Shown: piece after piece, positions 53,262 to 61,496 of the stretch | Layout: every line of letters begins with the position of its first letter | How positions within the stretch are numbered: position 1 is the stretch's first letter | Assembly (NCBI GenBank): GCA_965221545.1 | Contig: OZ244901.1 | Coordinates: 3,410,001 to 3,474,000, forward strand | Origin: JAJEFO01 sp022819605 | GTDB lineage: Bacteria > Pseudomonadota > Alphaproteobacteria > Rhodobacterales > Rhodobacteraceae | DNA: 64,000 bases | Direction: 5' to 3' | Position numbers and translations under genes: made by a program | The notes under the pieces: model-generated | The model's database searches: none | What the model saw: the letters and a program-made list of their open reading frames with translations, nothing else | Told to the model about the DNA's origin: nothing

Positions 53262-54226
53262 CCCGAGCACACCGCGTTCTCCTGCACAATGATGCCACAG
53301 CACGGCATGCGAACAGGCTGCGGTCCGCGTTTCCCCATTGCGACGTGGCGGAATGCACGACCTACGAGAACCTGCCGGACATGATCCGGGAGTTCAGGCC
53401 CGACGTGGTCTTCACGATCCGTTTCGCAGGCACCCAAGGCTTTCCCCGCGAAGCCCTGCTCGCGCCGGGCGGTCCCCGATGGATCGCGAACGGCGGCGCG
53501 GGAACGGATCATTTCGGGCGATGGGATCCGGCCTGCACGACGATAACGAACGCCGCCGGAGTGGCTGCGGACATGATGGCGGAATACGTCCTGGGCGGCT
53601 TCCTGCACTTCACGCTCGACATCGAGGGACTTCGTCAGGACAAGGCCGGTCGCGTCTGGCGTGCACGCAACATGGCGCCACTCAGGGGAAAGACGCTCTT
53701 GATCGTCGGTCTCGGGCATACGGGGCGTGCACTTGCCAAGAAGGCAAAGGTCTTCGGCATGCACGTCGTCGGCTTGCGCTCGCGGCCGCAATCCACCGAA
53801 TGGGCCGACATCGTGGGCGGTCCGGACGACCTCCGCGACATCCTTGAAGACGCAGATTGCATCGCCGTCTGCGCTCCGCTCACGCCGGCAACCCGCGGCT
53901 TGCTCGGACGGGCCGAGATTGCTGCAATGGCACCGGGCGTGCTTCTTGCCGATGTCTCACGCGGCGGCATCGTGGACCAAGCGGCTCTCGCAGAGGCCCT
54001 TGTCTCCGGCCATGTCGCCGGCGCAGCTCTTGACGTGTTCGAGACCGAGCCCCTTCCGACCGACAGTCCGCTCTGGGGCATCGAAAACCTGATCATCTCG
54101 CCGCACTGCTCTTCGGTCTATGACGGCTGGGAAGACGCTTCCTTCGATCTCTTCCTTGACAACCTCGACAGATGGAGTGCCGGAAGCCCGCTCAGGAACG
54201 TCGTCGACCCGGAGCGCGGCTATTGA
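53258..54226 (+). CDS. D-2-hydroxyacid dehydrogenase, NAD(P)-dependent
   Basis: A 322-residue enzyme of the D-isomer 2-hydroxyacid dehydrogenase family. The nucleotide fold is LLIVGLGHTGRALAKKAK with G151, G153 and G156. The catalytic residues are R235 in VSRGGIVDQAAL, E264 in FETEPLP and H283 in ISPHCSSV. It should reduce a 2-oxo acid, or oxidise a hydroxy acid, produced in this pathway; it could work after the aminotransferase. The start overlaps the PrpD-family stop, and its last codons overlap the MlrC-type start. Confidence 0.92.
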   Translation: MTRAHRVLLHNDATARHANRLRSAFPHCDVAECTTYENLPDMIREFRPDVVFTIRFAGTQGFPREALLAPGGPRWIANGGAGTDHFGRWDPACTTITNAAGVAADMMAEYVLGGFLHFTLDIEGLRQDKAGRVWRARNMAPLRGKTLLIVGLGHTGRALAKKAKVFGMHVVGLRSRPQSTEWADIVGGPDDLRDILEDADCIAVCAPLTPATRGLLGRAEIAAMAPGVLLADVSRGGIVDQAALAEALVSGHVAGAALDVFETEPLPTDSPLWGIENLIISPHCSSVYDGWEDASFDLFLDNLDRWSAGSPLRNVVDPERGY

Positions 54227-55746
54227 CCCGCACCGCCCCCAGGCATCGGATCGCCATCGCCGGCTTCCAGCACGAAACCAACAGTTTCGGCTACGGAACG
54301 GCAGGCATGCCGGAATTCGAAATGGCGGATTCATGGCCAGCCCTCCTTGAAGGCGATGCCGTGCGCGACGAAACGCTCGGCCTCAATCTGCCGATCGCGG
54401 GATTCATCGAGGCGGCGGAGGCGTCCGCAAGGATCGATCTCCATCCCGTCCTTTGGTGCGCAGCAGAGCCTTCCGGTCCTGTCGCCGACCACGCGTTCGA
54501 GACGATCTCGGCACGCATCCTCGAAAGCCTCGGCAAGGCCACGCCCCTCGATGGCCTGTATCTTGATCTCCATGGCGCGATGATCACCGCAAGCCACGAT
54601 GACGGCGAAGGCGAACTGCTGCGCCGCATCCGTGCACGGCTTGGTCCCGACCTGCCGATTGCGGTCAGCCTCGACATGCATGCGAACGTCACGAACGACA
54701 TGGTCCGCCACGCCAGTTCGATCAGCATCTATCGCACCTACCCCCACCTCGACATGGGCCAGACCGGCGCCCGCGCCATGTCCCGCCTGTTGCGTCTGCT
54801 CGATGGCGAGCGGCCTGCAACAGCGTTTCGGCAAATGCCGTACATCATCCCCATGCATGCCCAGCATACAGGTTCCGACCCCATGCGCGGGCTCTACGGG
54901 CTTGCTGTCGAAATGTCTGGTGGAGATACGGATGTCGAGCTCGCGGTCGGATTCACCGGTGGTGACATCGCCGATTCCGGTCCCTCGATTCTTGCCAGCG
55001 CCGTCGATCAAGCGAAGGCGGATGCAGCGGCCGACGCTCTTCTCGAGGAGGCGCTCGCTGCCGAAGCGGGGTTTGACTGCACGCTCCTCACGCCTGAGGA
55101 AGCCGTTGAAGCTGCATTGGCCTTTCCCCCCGGCAGGCCCGTCACGATTGCCGACGTGCAGGACAACCCTGGCGGCGGCGCGTCATCGGACACGACCGGT
55201 CTCCTCAAGGCGCTCATGAAGGCCCGGGCGAAACAGGTCATCGCCGGCGTCATCCATGATCCCGCGGCGGCGGCCGAGGCGCACAGGCTTGGCATCGGAC
55301 GCGAATTTCAGGCAAGTCTTGGCGGCAAATCGGGATGCAGGGACGACACGCCACTCGACGCACGCTTCCGCGTGGAAGCCCTGAGCAATGGCGAAGTCGC
55401 CTATCGAGGCGAAATGTATGGCGGCGGCACGGCCCAGATGGGTCCCACGGCGGTGCTTCGCCCGCTTGGGTCGGACACCGACATCCGCATCGTGACCTCA
55501 AGCGTCCGCAACCAGTGTCTCGACCGGGCCTATTTCTCCCACGCCGGCCTCGTTCCCGAGCAGGCGGACATCATTGCCGTCAAGAGCACCGCGCATTACC
55601 GAGCCGAATTCGAGCCGATCAGCCAGACCGTGATCTCTTGCGGCGCACCCGGAGCGCTGCCTTGCGACATCGGCCTGATTCCCTATCGAAATCTTCGCCC
55701 CGGCGTCCGCCTGGGGCCGTGTGGGCCCGTGCACGGCGCACCCTGA
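54223..55746 (+). CDS. M81-family metalloprotein (MlrC/microcystinase-like)
   Basis: A 507-residue protein with the MlrC N- and C-terminal domains. The start is a TTG at 54223, overlapping the previous stop (TTGA). RIAIAGFQHETNSFG is the standard start, with DGLYLDLHGAMITASHDDGEGELL, VSLDMHANVTNDMVRHAS, IYRTYPHLDMGQTG and VTIADVQDNPGGGASSDTTGLL following. Named after a microcystin-degrading peptidase, the family is mostly found in amidohydrolase and transporter clusters of Proteobacteria, and its usual role is unclear. Here it may cleave an amide bond of the imported compound. Confidence 0.9.
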   Translation: MTRTAPRHRIAIAGFQHETNSFGYGTAGMPEFEMADSWPALLEGDAVRDETLGLNLPIAGFIEAAEASARIDLHPVLWCAAEPSGPVADHAFETISARILESLGKATPLDGLYLDLHGAMITASHDDGEGELLRRIRARLGPDLPIAVSLDMHANVTNDMVRHASSISIYRTYPHLDMGQTGARAMSRLLRLLDGERPATAFRQMPYIIPMHAQHTGSDPMRGLYGLAVEMSGGDTDVELAVGFTGGDIADSGPSILASAVDQAKADAAADALLEEALAAEAGFDCTLLTPEEAVEAALAFPPGRPVTIADVQDNPGGGASSDTTGLLKALMKARAKQVIAGVIHDPAAAAEAHRLGIGREFQASLGGKSGCRDDTPLDARFRVEALSNGEVAYRGEMYGGGTAQMGPTAVLRPLGSDTDIRIVTSSVRNQCLDRAYFSHAGLVPEQADIIAVKSTAHYRAEFEPISQTVISCGAPGALPCDIGLIPYRNLRPGVRLGPCGPVHGAP

Positions 55747-55838
55747 AAATAAACGGTTGAATCGTCGTGAATTGCGGTCAGCATTGTCCTTGACGAAGAA
55801 TCCGAGCCACCGGACCGAATCAAGCGCGGAGGAACACG

Positions 55839-57410
55839 ATGTCATCGCTTGCGGGATTACGCGCATCGGCAAGCGTCAGCCGCCGCAGCGTCCTCATGGG
55901 CGCAGCGGCGCTTGGCACTGCTGCGCTTGTCACGCCCTGTGGCACGCCGCTCAAGGCGCAGCCCAAGCGCGGCGGCACGCTTCGTATCGGCATGGCCCGT
56001 GGCTCGACGACCGACGCGATGGATCCAGGCAGCTGGGATGCCGACTTCATGATCTTCCAGGCGCATACCCGGAACAACTACCTGACCGAAATCGCCACGG
56101 ACGGCTCTCTCCTGCCGGAACTGGCCGAAAGCTGGGAAGCCTCGCCGGATGCGAAGGTCTGGACATTCAAGATCCGAGAGGGCGTCGATTTTCATTCCGG
56201 GCACAGGCTTGTCGCGGAGGACGTGATCGCGTCGATCAACCATCACCGCGGAGACGACTCCACCTCTGCCGCAAAACCGATCGTCGAGGATGTCGTGGAC
56301 ATGAATGCCGACGGCATGAACGTGATCATCACGCTTGCCAACGGCAATGCCGACTTCCCCTTCGTCCTTTCAGACTATCACCTTCCGATCCTTCCGGCGA
56401 ATGACGGCAAGATCGATCCTGAAACTCGTGACGGCTGCGGGCCGTTCCGGATCGTCGACCTCGAATTCGGCGTCGGCGCGCGCTACGAGCGCCACGACGG
56501 TTACTGGAAGAGCGGACTGCCCTACATCGACGCCATCGAGCAGATCGTCATACACGACGACGACGCGCGTCAAAGCGCCTTGATTTCGGGCGAGGTCAAC
56601 TACATCGACACGGCGGATCTCAATTCAGTGTCACGGCTCGGACAGGCCGTTGGCATCGAGATTCTCTCGGTGACCGGCACGCAGCACTACGGGCTCCCGA
56701 TGGACACCCGTGCAGCACCCTTCAGCGACGTGAACGTGAGGCTGGCACTCAAATACGCGATCAACCGCCAGCAGCTCGTGGACACGATCCTGAACGGCTA
56801 CGGCTCGCTGGGCAACGACCATCCGATCGGCCCGGGCGCGCGCTTCTTCAACACGGATCTGCCGCAGAAGGAATTCGATCCCGACAAGTCGAAATTCCAC
56901 CTCAAGCAAGCCGGCCTCGACAGCCTGAGCGTCGACATTTACCTCGCTGACGCTGCTTTCGCGGGCGCGATCGATGCGGGCGTCCTGTTCTCGGAGTCGG
57001 CGGCGGCGGCCGACATCAATCTCAATGTCGTGCGCGAGCCGAATGACGGCTACTGGAACAAGGTCTGGATGCAGAAGCCCTTTGTCGGCACGTACTGGGG
57101 CGGCCTCCCGACGGAGGACTGGATGTTCGCCTTGATCTATGCCGAGGGCGTTCCCTGGAACGAGACCTTCTGGAGCCACGAGCGCTTCAACGAGCTTCTC
57201 ATCCTGGCACGCTCCGAACTCGACGAGAACCTGCGTCGCGAGATGTATTTCGAGATGCAGCAGATCGTTTCGGAAGAGGGCGGAATCATCATTCCGATGT
57301 TCGCAGCCTATGTTGGAGCCTACAGCGACGCCCTGGTCAAGCCAGACCAGGTCGCATCGAATTGGCGCAACGACGGGCATCGGATCGGCGAACGCTGGTG
57401 GTTCGCCTGA
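55839..57410 (+). CDS. ABC transporter substrate-binding protein, family 5 (orphan, Tat-exported)
   Basis: A 523-residue periplasmic binding protein, last of the plus-strand block, 92 bases after the MlrC-like gene. The N-terminal VSRRSVLMGAAALGTAALV is a twin-arginine signal, with GGTLRIGMARGSTTDAMDPGSW starting the mature fold. It is a relative of the binding protein ending at 12230: both share WTFKIREG/WTFRIRNG, EPNDGYW, YWGG.PT and EEGG/DEGG.I.PMF. No permease or ATPase gene follows before a terminator, so it must use permeases encoded elsewhere, possibly the set at 8728-12228. GCGGAGG precedes the ATG. Confidence 0.92.
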   Translation: MSSLAGLRASASVSRRSVLMGAAALGTAALVTPCGTPLKAQPKRGGTLRIGMARGSTTDAMDPGSWDADFMIFQAHTRNNYLTEIATDGSLLPELAESWEASPDAKVWTFKIREGVDFHSGHRLVAEDVIASINHHRGDDSTSAAKPIVEDVVDMNADGMNVIITLANGNADFPFVLSDYHLPILPANDGKIDPETRDGCGPFRIVDLEFGVGARYERHDGYWKSGLPYIDAIEQIVIHDDDARQSALISGEVNYIDTADLNSVSRLGQAVGIEILSVTGTQHYGLPMDTRAAPFSDVNVRLALKYAINRQQLVDTILNGYGSLGNDHPIGPGARFFNTDLPQKEFDPDKSKFHLKQAGLDSLSVDIYLADAAFAGAIDAGVLFSESAAAADINLNVVREPNDGYWNKVWMQKPFVGTYWGGLPTEDWMFALIYAEGVPWNETFWSHERFNELLILARSELDENLRREMYFEMQQIVSEEGGIIIPMFAAYVGAYSDALVKPDQVASNWRNDGHRIGERWWFA

Positions 57411-57423
57411 TCTGACCCGACTT

Positions 57424-57457
57424 GCCCCCGAGCGATCCCCGCGACCGCGTCGGGGGC
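57424..57457 (+). terminator. Rho-independent-type terminator after the substrate-binding protein gene
   Basis: GCCCCCGA and TCGGGGGC form a perfect 8-base stem with an 18-base loop, beginning 13 bases after the stop codon, followed by ATTTAATT. It marks the likely end of the plus-strand catabolic transcript. Confidence 0.65.
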
Positions 57458-57594
57458 ATTTAATTGCAACTGGCACGAGTTGATAGACGTGACAGCAAGG
57501 CGGGCCACGCCAACTGAAATCAGATTGGGCTGCGCCACGCTTGCGGGGAATGTCGATCCGGCAAATATGCCCGGATATAGTTTGGAGGCAATCC

Positions 57595-57897
57595 ATGACC
57601 AGTGCAGCACAGCAGAGAGCGACCAGAAACTACCGCGCGCGTCTGGCTGAACGTGGCCTCAATCGGATTGAAGTAATTGCTCTGGAATCCGACCGGGAAC
57701 TGGTGCGCACCCTTGCGCGCCGATTGACCGAAGACGGACCTAAGGCGGAACAGACACGGGCTGCAGTCAAAGCGCTGGTTGCGGATGAACCGGCAAAGCA
57801 GGGCGGCATTCTCGCGGCGCTGCGTCGTTCGCCGCTGGTCGGGATTGACTTCGATCTTGCAAGGCCGCGTGTCGAAGGGCGCGGGGTCGACATTTGA
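57595..57897 (+). CDS. Antitoxin of a VapBC-type pair
   Basis: A 100-residue protein starting at the ATG 57595 with GGAGG seven bases upstream. The middle (NRIEVIALESDRELVRTLARRL) resembles the short DNA-binding helical segment of antitoxins that pair with PIN toxins. The C-terminal part (GILAALRRSPLVGIDFDLARP) fits the toxin-blocking tail. Its last codons overlap the toxin start. The assignment rests mainly on the toxin partner. Confidence 0.75.
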   Translation: MTSAAQQRATRNYRARLAERGLNRIEVIALESDRELVRTLARRLTEDGPKAEQTRAAVKALVADEPAKQGGILAALRRSPLVGIDFDLARPRVEGRGVDI

Positions 57898-58340
57898 CGC
57901 GCTATCTCCTTGACACAAATATCATCAGCAACGCGGTCAGGCCGCAGCCATCCGCGTCCTTGATCGATTGGCTGGCCTGCCAGCGGGACGAAGACTTGTT
58001 CATCGCCTCGTTGACCATCGCCGAGATTCGGCGCGGCATTCTGGAACTGCCAAGTTGCAGGAGGAGGGATACCCTTGAAGCTTGGTTCGCGGGCAACGAT
58101 GGACCGCAATCTCTGTTCGCGGGCCGAGTACTGTCGTTTGACGAGAGGGCCGGCCTGATCTGGGCCCGCTTGATGGCGGAGGGCAAAACCACGGGCCGCA
58201 CGCGCAGCACCCTCGACATGATCCTTGCCGCGGTGGCGGATGCGAACGACTGCATGATGGTGACGGACAACGAATGGGATTTCAGGGGGCTTCAGATCTT
58301 CAACCCCATGCGTCACGAAGCCGAGGAGGGAAAGCAATGA
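57894..58340 (+). CDS. vapC: PIN-domain toxin, VapC family
   Basis: A 148-residue PIN-domain ribonuclease, TTG start overlapping the antitoxin stop (TTGA). The acidic metal-binding residues are in YLLDTNIISNAV (Asp), TIAEIRRGILEL (Glu), and STLDMILAAVADAN and MMVTDNEWDFRG (Asp). VapC toxins usually cut tRNA or rRNA. The pair sits between the catabolic block and the homogentisate operon, after a terminator, consistent with insertion at a boundary. Confidence 0.9.
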   Translation: MTRYLLDTNIISNAVRPQPSASLIDWLACQRDEDLFIASLTIAEIRRGILELPSCRRRDTLEAWFAGNDGPQSLFAGRVLSFDERAGLIWARLMAEGKTTGRTRSTLDMILAAVADANDCMMVTDNEWDFRGLQIFNPMRHEAEEGKQ

Positions 58341-58556
58341 CGGAAAGATGTCGCCGCCGGCAACCTGGCAACGCGTTGTCTTGACCGAAGCTGGACAGCG
58401 ACATGCTCTCAACGTCGAAATGCGGGCACGGGAATCAGCTGGAAGGCACAACAACTTTCTCAAGAAACTTCGACTATCCGCATTGCCATGGCCGTTATGA
58501 CCAAATTGCAGTCCTTCGCGGTTCGTTCCGCCAGGCGCCAGCCGCTGAACGGCACT

Positions 58557-59180
58557 TCATCCCTGCCTGTCCGGATGAGCCTCGTCAAAGGCGGGCAGAC
58601 GATCACAAGCCTCCTTGACGCCGCGAATCCTCGGCAGTTTGTCAAGCAACAGTCCCCAGCGATCGGCGTTGTAGAGTTGGGGAATCAGACACAGGTCGGC
58701 AAGCCCGGGACGGTCTCCGGCACAGAACGGCGCCTGTTCGAAACCACCCAGCATTGTCTCGAACGCTATGAGCCCCCTGCCGATGAATTCCCGCATCCAA
58801 TCGGTTCGCGCCGGCTCCTTACCTCCGGTCGCCCGGTTCGAGACGGAAAGATTGCAGACCGGATGCACGTCAACGGCTATCACCATGGCTAGCGCCCTAA
58901 TGCGAGCACGCTTGACCGGATCGTCGGGAAGCAAGGCAAGTCCGCGAGTTGAGTCGAGGTATTCGAGAATTGCCAATGACTGGGTGAATCGATGCCCGTC
59001 AATGTCCAGCACCGGCACGAATCCCTGAGGATTCCGCGCCAGATGTTCCGGCCATATCTGTTCACGTTCGAGCAGGTTCACCGTCACCCGTTCATAGCTC
59101 AGATCAGCAAGGTTCAGCGCGATCCGCACCCGGTAGCTCGCCGAACTCTTGGGATAGTCGTAGAGTACGATGTCGCTCAC
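58557..59180 (-). CDS. maiA: Maleylacetoacetate isomerase (GST zeta-type)
   Basis: A 207-residue glutathione transferase-fold enzyme converting maleylacetoacetate to fumarylacetoacetate. The zeta signature SSASYRVRIALNLADLSYE is close to residues 12-30, with VPVLDIDGHRFTQSLAILEYL for glutathione binding, followed by the helical C-terminal domain with GDRPGLADLCLIPQLYNA. It is the last gene of the minus-strand homogentisate operon and overlaps the DUF2783-like gene by four bases. Confidence 0.93.
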   Translation of the reverse strand: MSDIVLYDYPKSSASYRVRIALNLADLSYERVTVNLLEREQIWPEHLARNPQGFVPVLDIDGHRFTQSLAILEYLDSTRGLALLPDDPVKRARIRALAMVIAVDVHPVCNLSVSNRATGGKEPARTDWMREFIGRGLIAFETMLGGFEQAPFCAGDRPGLADLCLIPQLYNADRWGLLLDKLPRIRGVKEACDRLPAFDEAHPDRQG

Positions 59181-59359
59181 TTCGCCTCCTCGATGGCCGC
59201 TGCAAGTGTGGCTGGGTCACCTATCTGGTTGGCAAGAACAAGCACCAGTCGCGCGTTCAGTTCCCTGCTCTCCTTGTCGCTCAATCCTTCGTGGGCCTTC
59301 AAGAGAGCCTCGTAGAAGCCATCCGGGTCGGACAGGTTCGGTTCCAGATTGAGTGTCAT
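59177..59359 (-). CDS. Small DUF2783-family protein
   Basis: A 60-residue protein starting at the ATG 59359, which overlaps the FAD hydroxylase stop (ATGA). It reads LNLEPNLSDPDGFYEALL, EGLSDKESRELNARLVLVLAN and DPATLAAAIEEA, matching a small conserved family usually encoded beside FAD-dependent aromatic hydroxylases and maleylacetoacetate-type enzymes. It is helical and acidic, with no signal or cysteine. Its function is unknown; a regulatory or structural subunit of the neighbouring oxygenase is possible. Confidence 0.8.
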   Translation of the reverse strand: MTLNLEPNLSDPDGFYEALLKAHEGLSDKESRELNARLVLVLANQIGDPATLAAAIEEAK

Positions 59360-60981
59360 TCGTCCCCCTTTCCGACGGCGTTCCGGACGGACACTTGAAC
59401 TCCATCCAGGTCGAGTTCCCGCCACCTTGCAGCGACATGCTGGTCCGGGCGAATGAGATACGCGGCGCTCGAGGCCTCTCCCAGGTACCTCTCCCCGAGC
59501 AAGTCGCCGATTGACATATCGTTCAATGCAAGACCTTTCACCGAAATTCCGTCCACTTTGGTCGCCTTGGGCACCTCGATACCAAGGCCAAGCAGCGTGA
59601 ACTCTCCCCCGAGCAGGTCGAGCAGGTACCCGTCATTCACAGGCGCGTCGGGCGCTGGCGCTCCGGGCCGCGACCGCGCGGGCTGGCCAAGCATGTCGGG
59701 ACCAAAACCCGGCAACCCGTCATACGTGCAGGGTACGCTCAGGCGGCCGGAGTTTACCAGCGGGCGCGCGAAGGAATGCCGTGCAGCCAAGGTCAGCACC
59801 GCGTCACGAAAGGTCCGCGAGATTTCGGACTTTGGCGTCAGAAAATCCGTTGAGCGGGTCGAATTCAGGATGTTCTCGTCCGCCGCCTGAATGCGTTCGG
59901 CATCGTAGCTGTCAAGGAAAGACTCAGGGGCCAACCCTCGAAGCACGAAGTCCAGCTTCCATGCCAGGTTCTCGGCATCCTGCACTCCGGAATTCGCCCC
60001 GCGCGCGCCGTAGGGCGAAACCTGATGGGCGCTGTCACCGGCAAACAGCACCCGGCCATGGCGAAATCTCTCCATCCGCCGGCACTGAAACGTGTAGATC
60101 GAACTCCAAACGAGTTCGTATTCCACGCCTTCGCCGAGCATGGCGTCAACGCGGGCAAGGATGTTCTCCTGCTTCAGTTCCTTGTCACGATCGATGTCCC
60201 ATCCGATCTGGAAATCGATCCGCCAAATGTCGTCCGGCTGCTTGTGAAGAAGAGCCGAATCCCCCGACCTGAACCAGGGCTCGAACCAGAACCAGCGCTC
60301 GGTCGGAAAATCCGCCGTCATCCTGACGTCGGCGATGAGGAAATTGTCCTCGAACACGCGCCCCTTGAATCCAAGCCCGAGCATGTTGCGCAAGGGCGAG
60401 CGCGCACCGTCACATGCGATCAACCAGTCTGCTTCCAGATTGTAGGCGCCCTCCGGCGTCATAACTTCGATCCGGATGCCGTCCGGCCTCGCCTCGATCG
60501 CATCGACCCGGTTGCCGCCGCGAATCTCGATCTCGACGCCTTCCGCCCGCGCATGTTCGATGGCTTCAAACAGGAATTTCTCGAACTGGACCTGGCTGAG
60601 ATTGATGAAGGCGGGGTACCTGTGCCCTTCCTCCGGCAAGAGGTCGAAGCTGTAGATCTCGTCCCTGTCGCGGAACACCCGGCCCTTCTGCCAGATCACG
60701 CCCTCTTCCAGCATCCCGGGACCAGGACCCAGCCGGTGCGCGATCTCGAGAGTACGCTTGGAAAAGCAGATCGCGCGACTGCCCAAGCCCACACCTTCAT
60801 GATCGTCCAGGACCACTACCGGATGCCCCTTCCGTCCCAGGTCGAGCGCCGCGGCGAGTCCAGTCGGTCCGCCGCCCGCGATCACCACCGGGCGGCGGAC
60901 AGGCGTGGCCGCGTCCTGATCGCCGGACCGGCGATAGGGATAGAGCCGGAGCGCAACCGGATACCGGTCCTGAAGCGTCAC
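59356..60981 (-). CDS. FAD-dependent aromatic hydroxylase (PHBH/MhpA class)
   Basis: A 541-residue flavoprotein monooxygenase. The GTG at 60981 overlaps the stop of the DinB-like gene. FAD motif PVVIAGGGPTGLAAALDLGRKGHP, the DG motif LIACDGARSPLRNMLG, and the GD motif GRVLFAGDSAHQVSPYGARGANSG are all present, with a C-terminal thioredoxin-like region. The length and the RAICFSKRTLEI phrase fit MhpA-like hydroxylases of substituted phenols. In this operon it may feed homogentisate by hydroxylating a phenylacetate-type or related ring; the substrate is unproven. Confidence 0.88.
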   Translation of the reverse strand: MTLQDRYPVALRLYPYRRSGDQDAATPVRRPVVIAGGGPTGLAAALDLGRKGHPVVVLDDHEGVGLGSRAICFSKRTLEIAHRLGPGPGMLEEGVIWQKGRVFRDRDEIYSFDLLPEEGHRYPAFINLSQVQFEKFLFEAIEHARAEGVEIEIRGGNRVDAIEARPDGIRIEVMTPEGAYNLEADWLIACDGARSPLRNMLGLGFKGRVFEDNFLIADVRMTADFPTERWFWFEPWFRSGDSALLHKQPDDIWRIDFQIGWDIDRDKELKQENILARVDAMLGEGVEYELVWSSIYTFQCRRMERFRHGRVLFAGDSAHQVSPYGARGANSGVQDAENLAWKLDFVLRGLAPESFLDSYDAERIQAADENILNSTRSTDFLTPKSEISRTFRDAVLTLAARHSFARPLVNSGRLSVPCTYDGLPGFGPDMLGQPARSRPGAPAPDAPVNDGYLLDLLGGEFTLLGLGIEVPKATKVDGISVKGLALNDMSIGDLLGERYLGEASSAAYLIRPDQHVAARWRELDLDGVQVSVRNAVGKGDE

Positions 60982-61496
60982 GAAAGAAATTCCCGAATGC
61001 AGTCCTGCGCGATCGGCGCACGCTCCCACTCAAGAAAGAAGTCGTCCAGCTGCGGCGGAGCGATCCCGGCGTCGCTCATCTGAACGTGAGCCTGCCCCCG
61101 GTGATGAATCTGGTGCTGAAACAGATGCGGCAGAAGTGCGCCGATCCTTTCCTGGGTCTGAGTGCCCTGGCGCTCGACGGCCATGCAGCGGTCGAGATCA
61201 ATGTCGCCATCGCAGAAATTCACAAGGTCCGTGTCCAGCCTGGACTGTTCCTCGGCAAGCGCGTGCACGTCCTCCATGTCAGGCAAGGCGTAGACGCCGC
61301 GGCCAATGTCGGTACCCTTCAACGCGCCGAGGTAGAACGCATCCACCTTCCGAATGTGATTCAGGGTCTTTGACAATGAAGGAAAGAAGCCCGGCCGGCT
61401 TTCCGTGAACGTGTCTTGATCCATCACCGCGATCGCCTCGTAGAGCGTCCGGTTCGCGTAGCAGTTGTTGACCGCGAATTCGAAAAAGGGACTCAT
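60978..61496 (-). CDS. DinB-family protein
   Basis: A 172-residue four-helix-bundle protein starting at the ATG 61496, overlapping the MBL gene stop. It has YANRTLYEAIAVMD, KTLNHIRKVDAFYLGAL and LFQHQIHHRGQAHVQMSDAGI, where the spaced histidines (H in LNHI, HQIHHRGQ) are the metal site of DinB/YfiT proteins. Some members are thiol-dependent transferases, including maleylpyruvate isomerases, so a glutathione-independent isomerase role next to maiA is an idea, but its activity is unknown. Confidence 0.85.
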   Translation of the reverse strand: MSPFFEFAVNNCYANRTLYEAIAVMDQDTFTESRPGFFPSLSKTLNHIRKVDAFYLGALKGTDIGRGVYALPDMEDVHALAEEQSRLDTDLVNFCDGDIDLDRCMAVERQGTQTQERIGALLPHLFQHQIHHRGQAHVQMSDAGIAPPQLDDFFLEWERAPIAQDCIREFLS

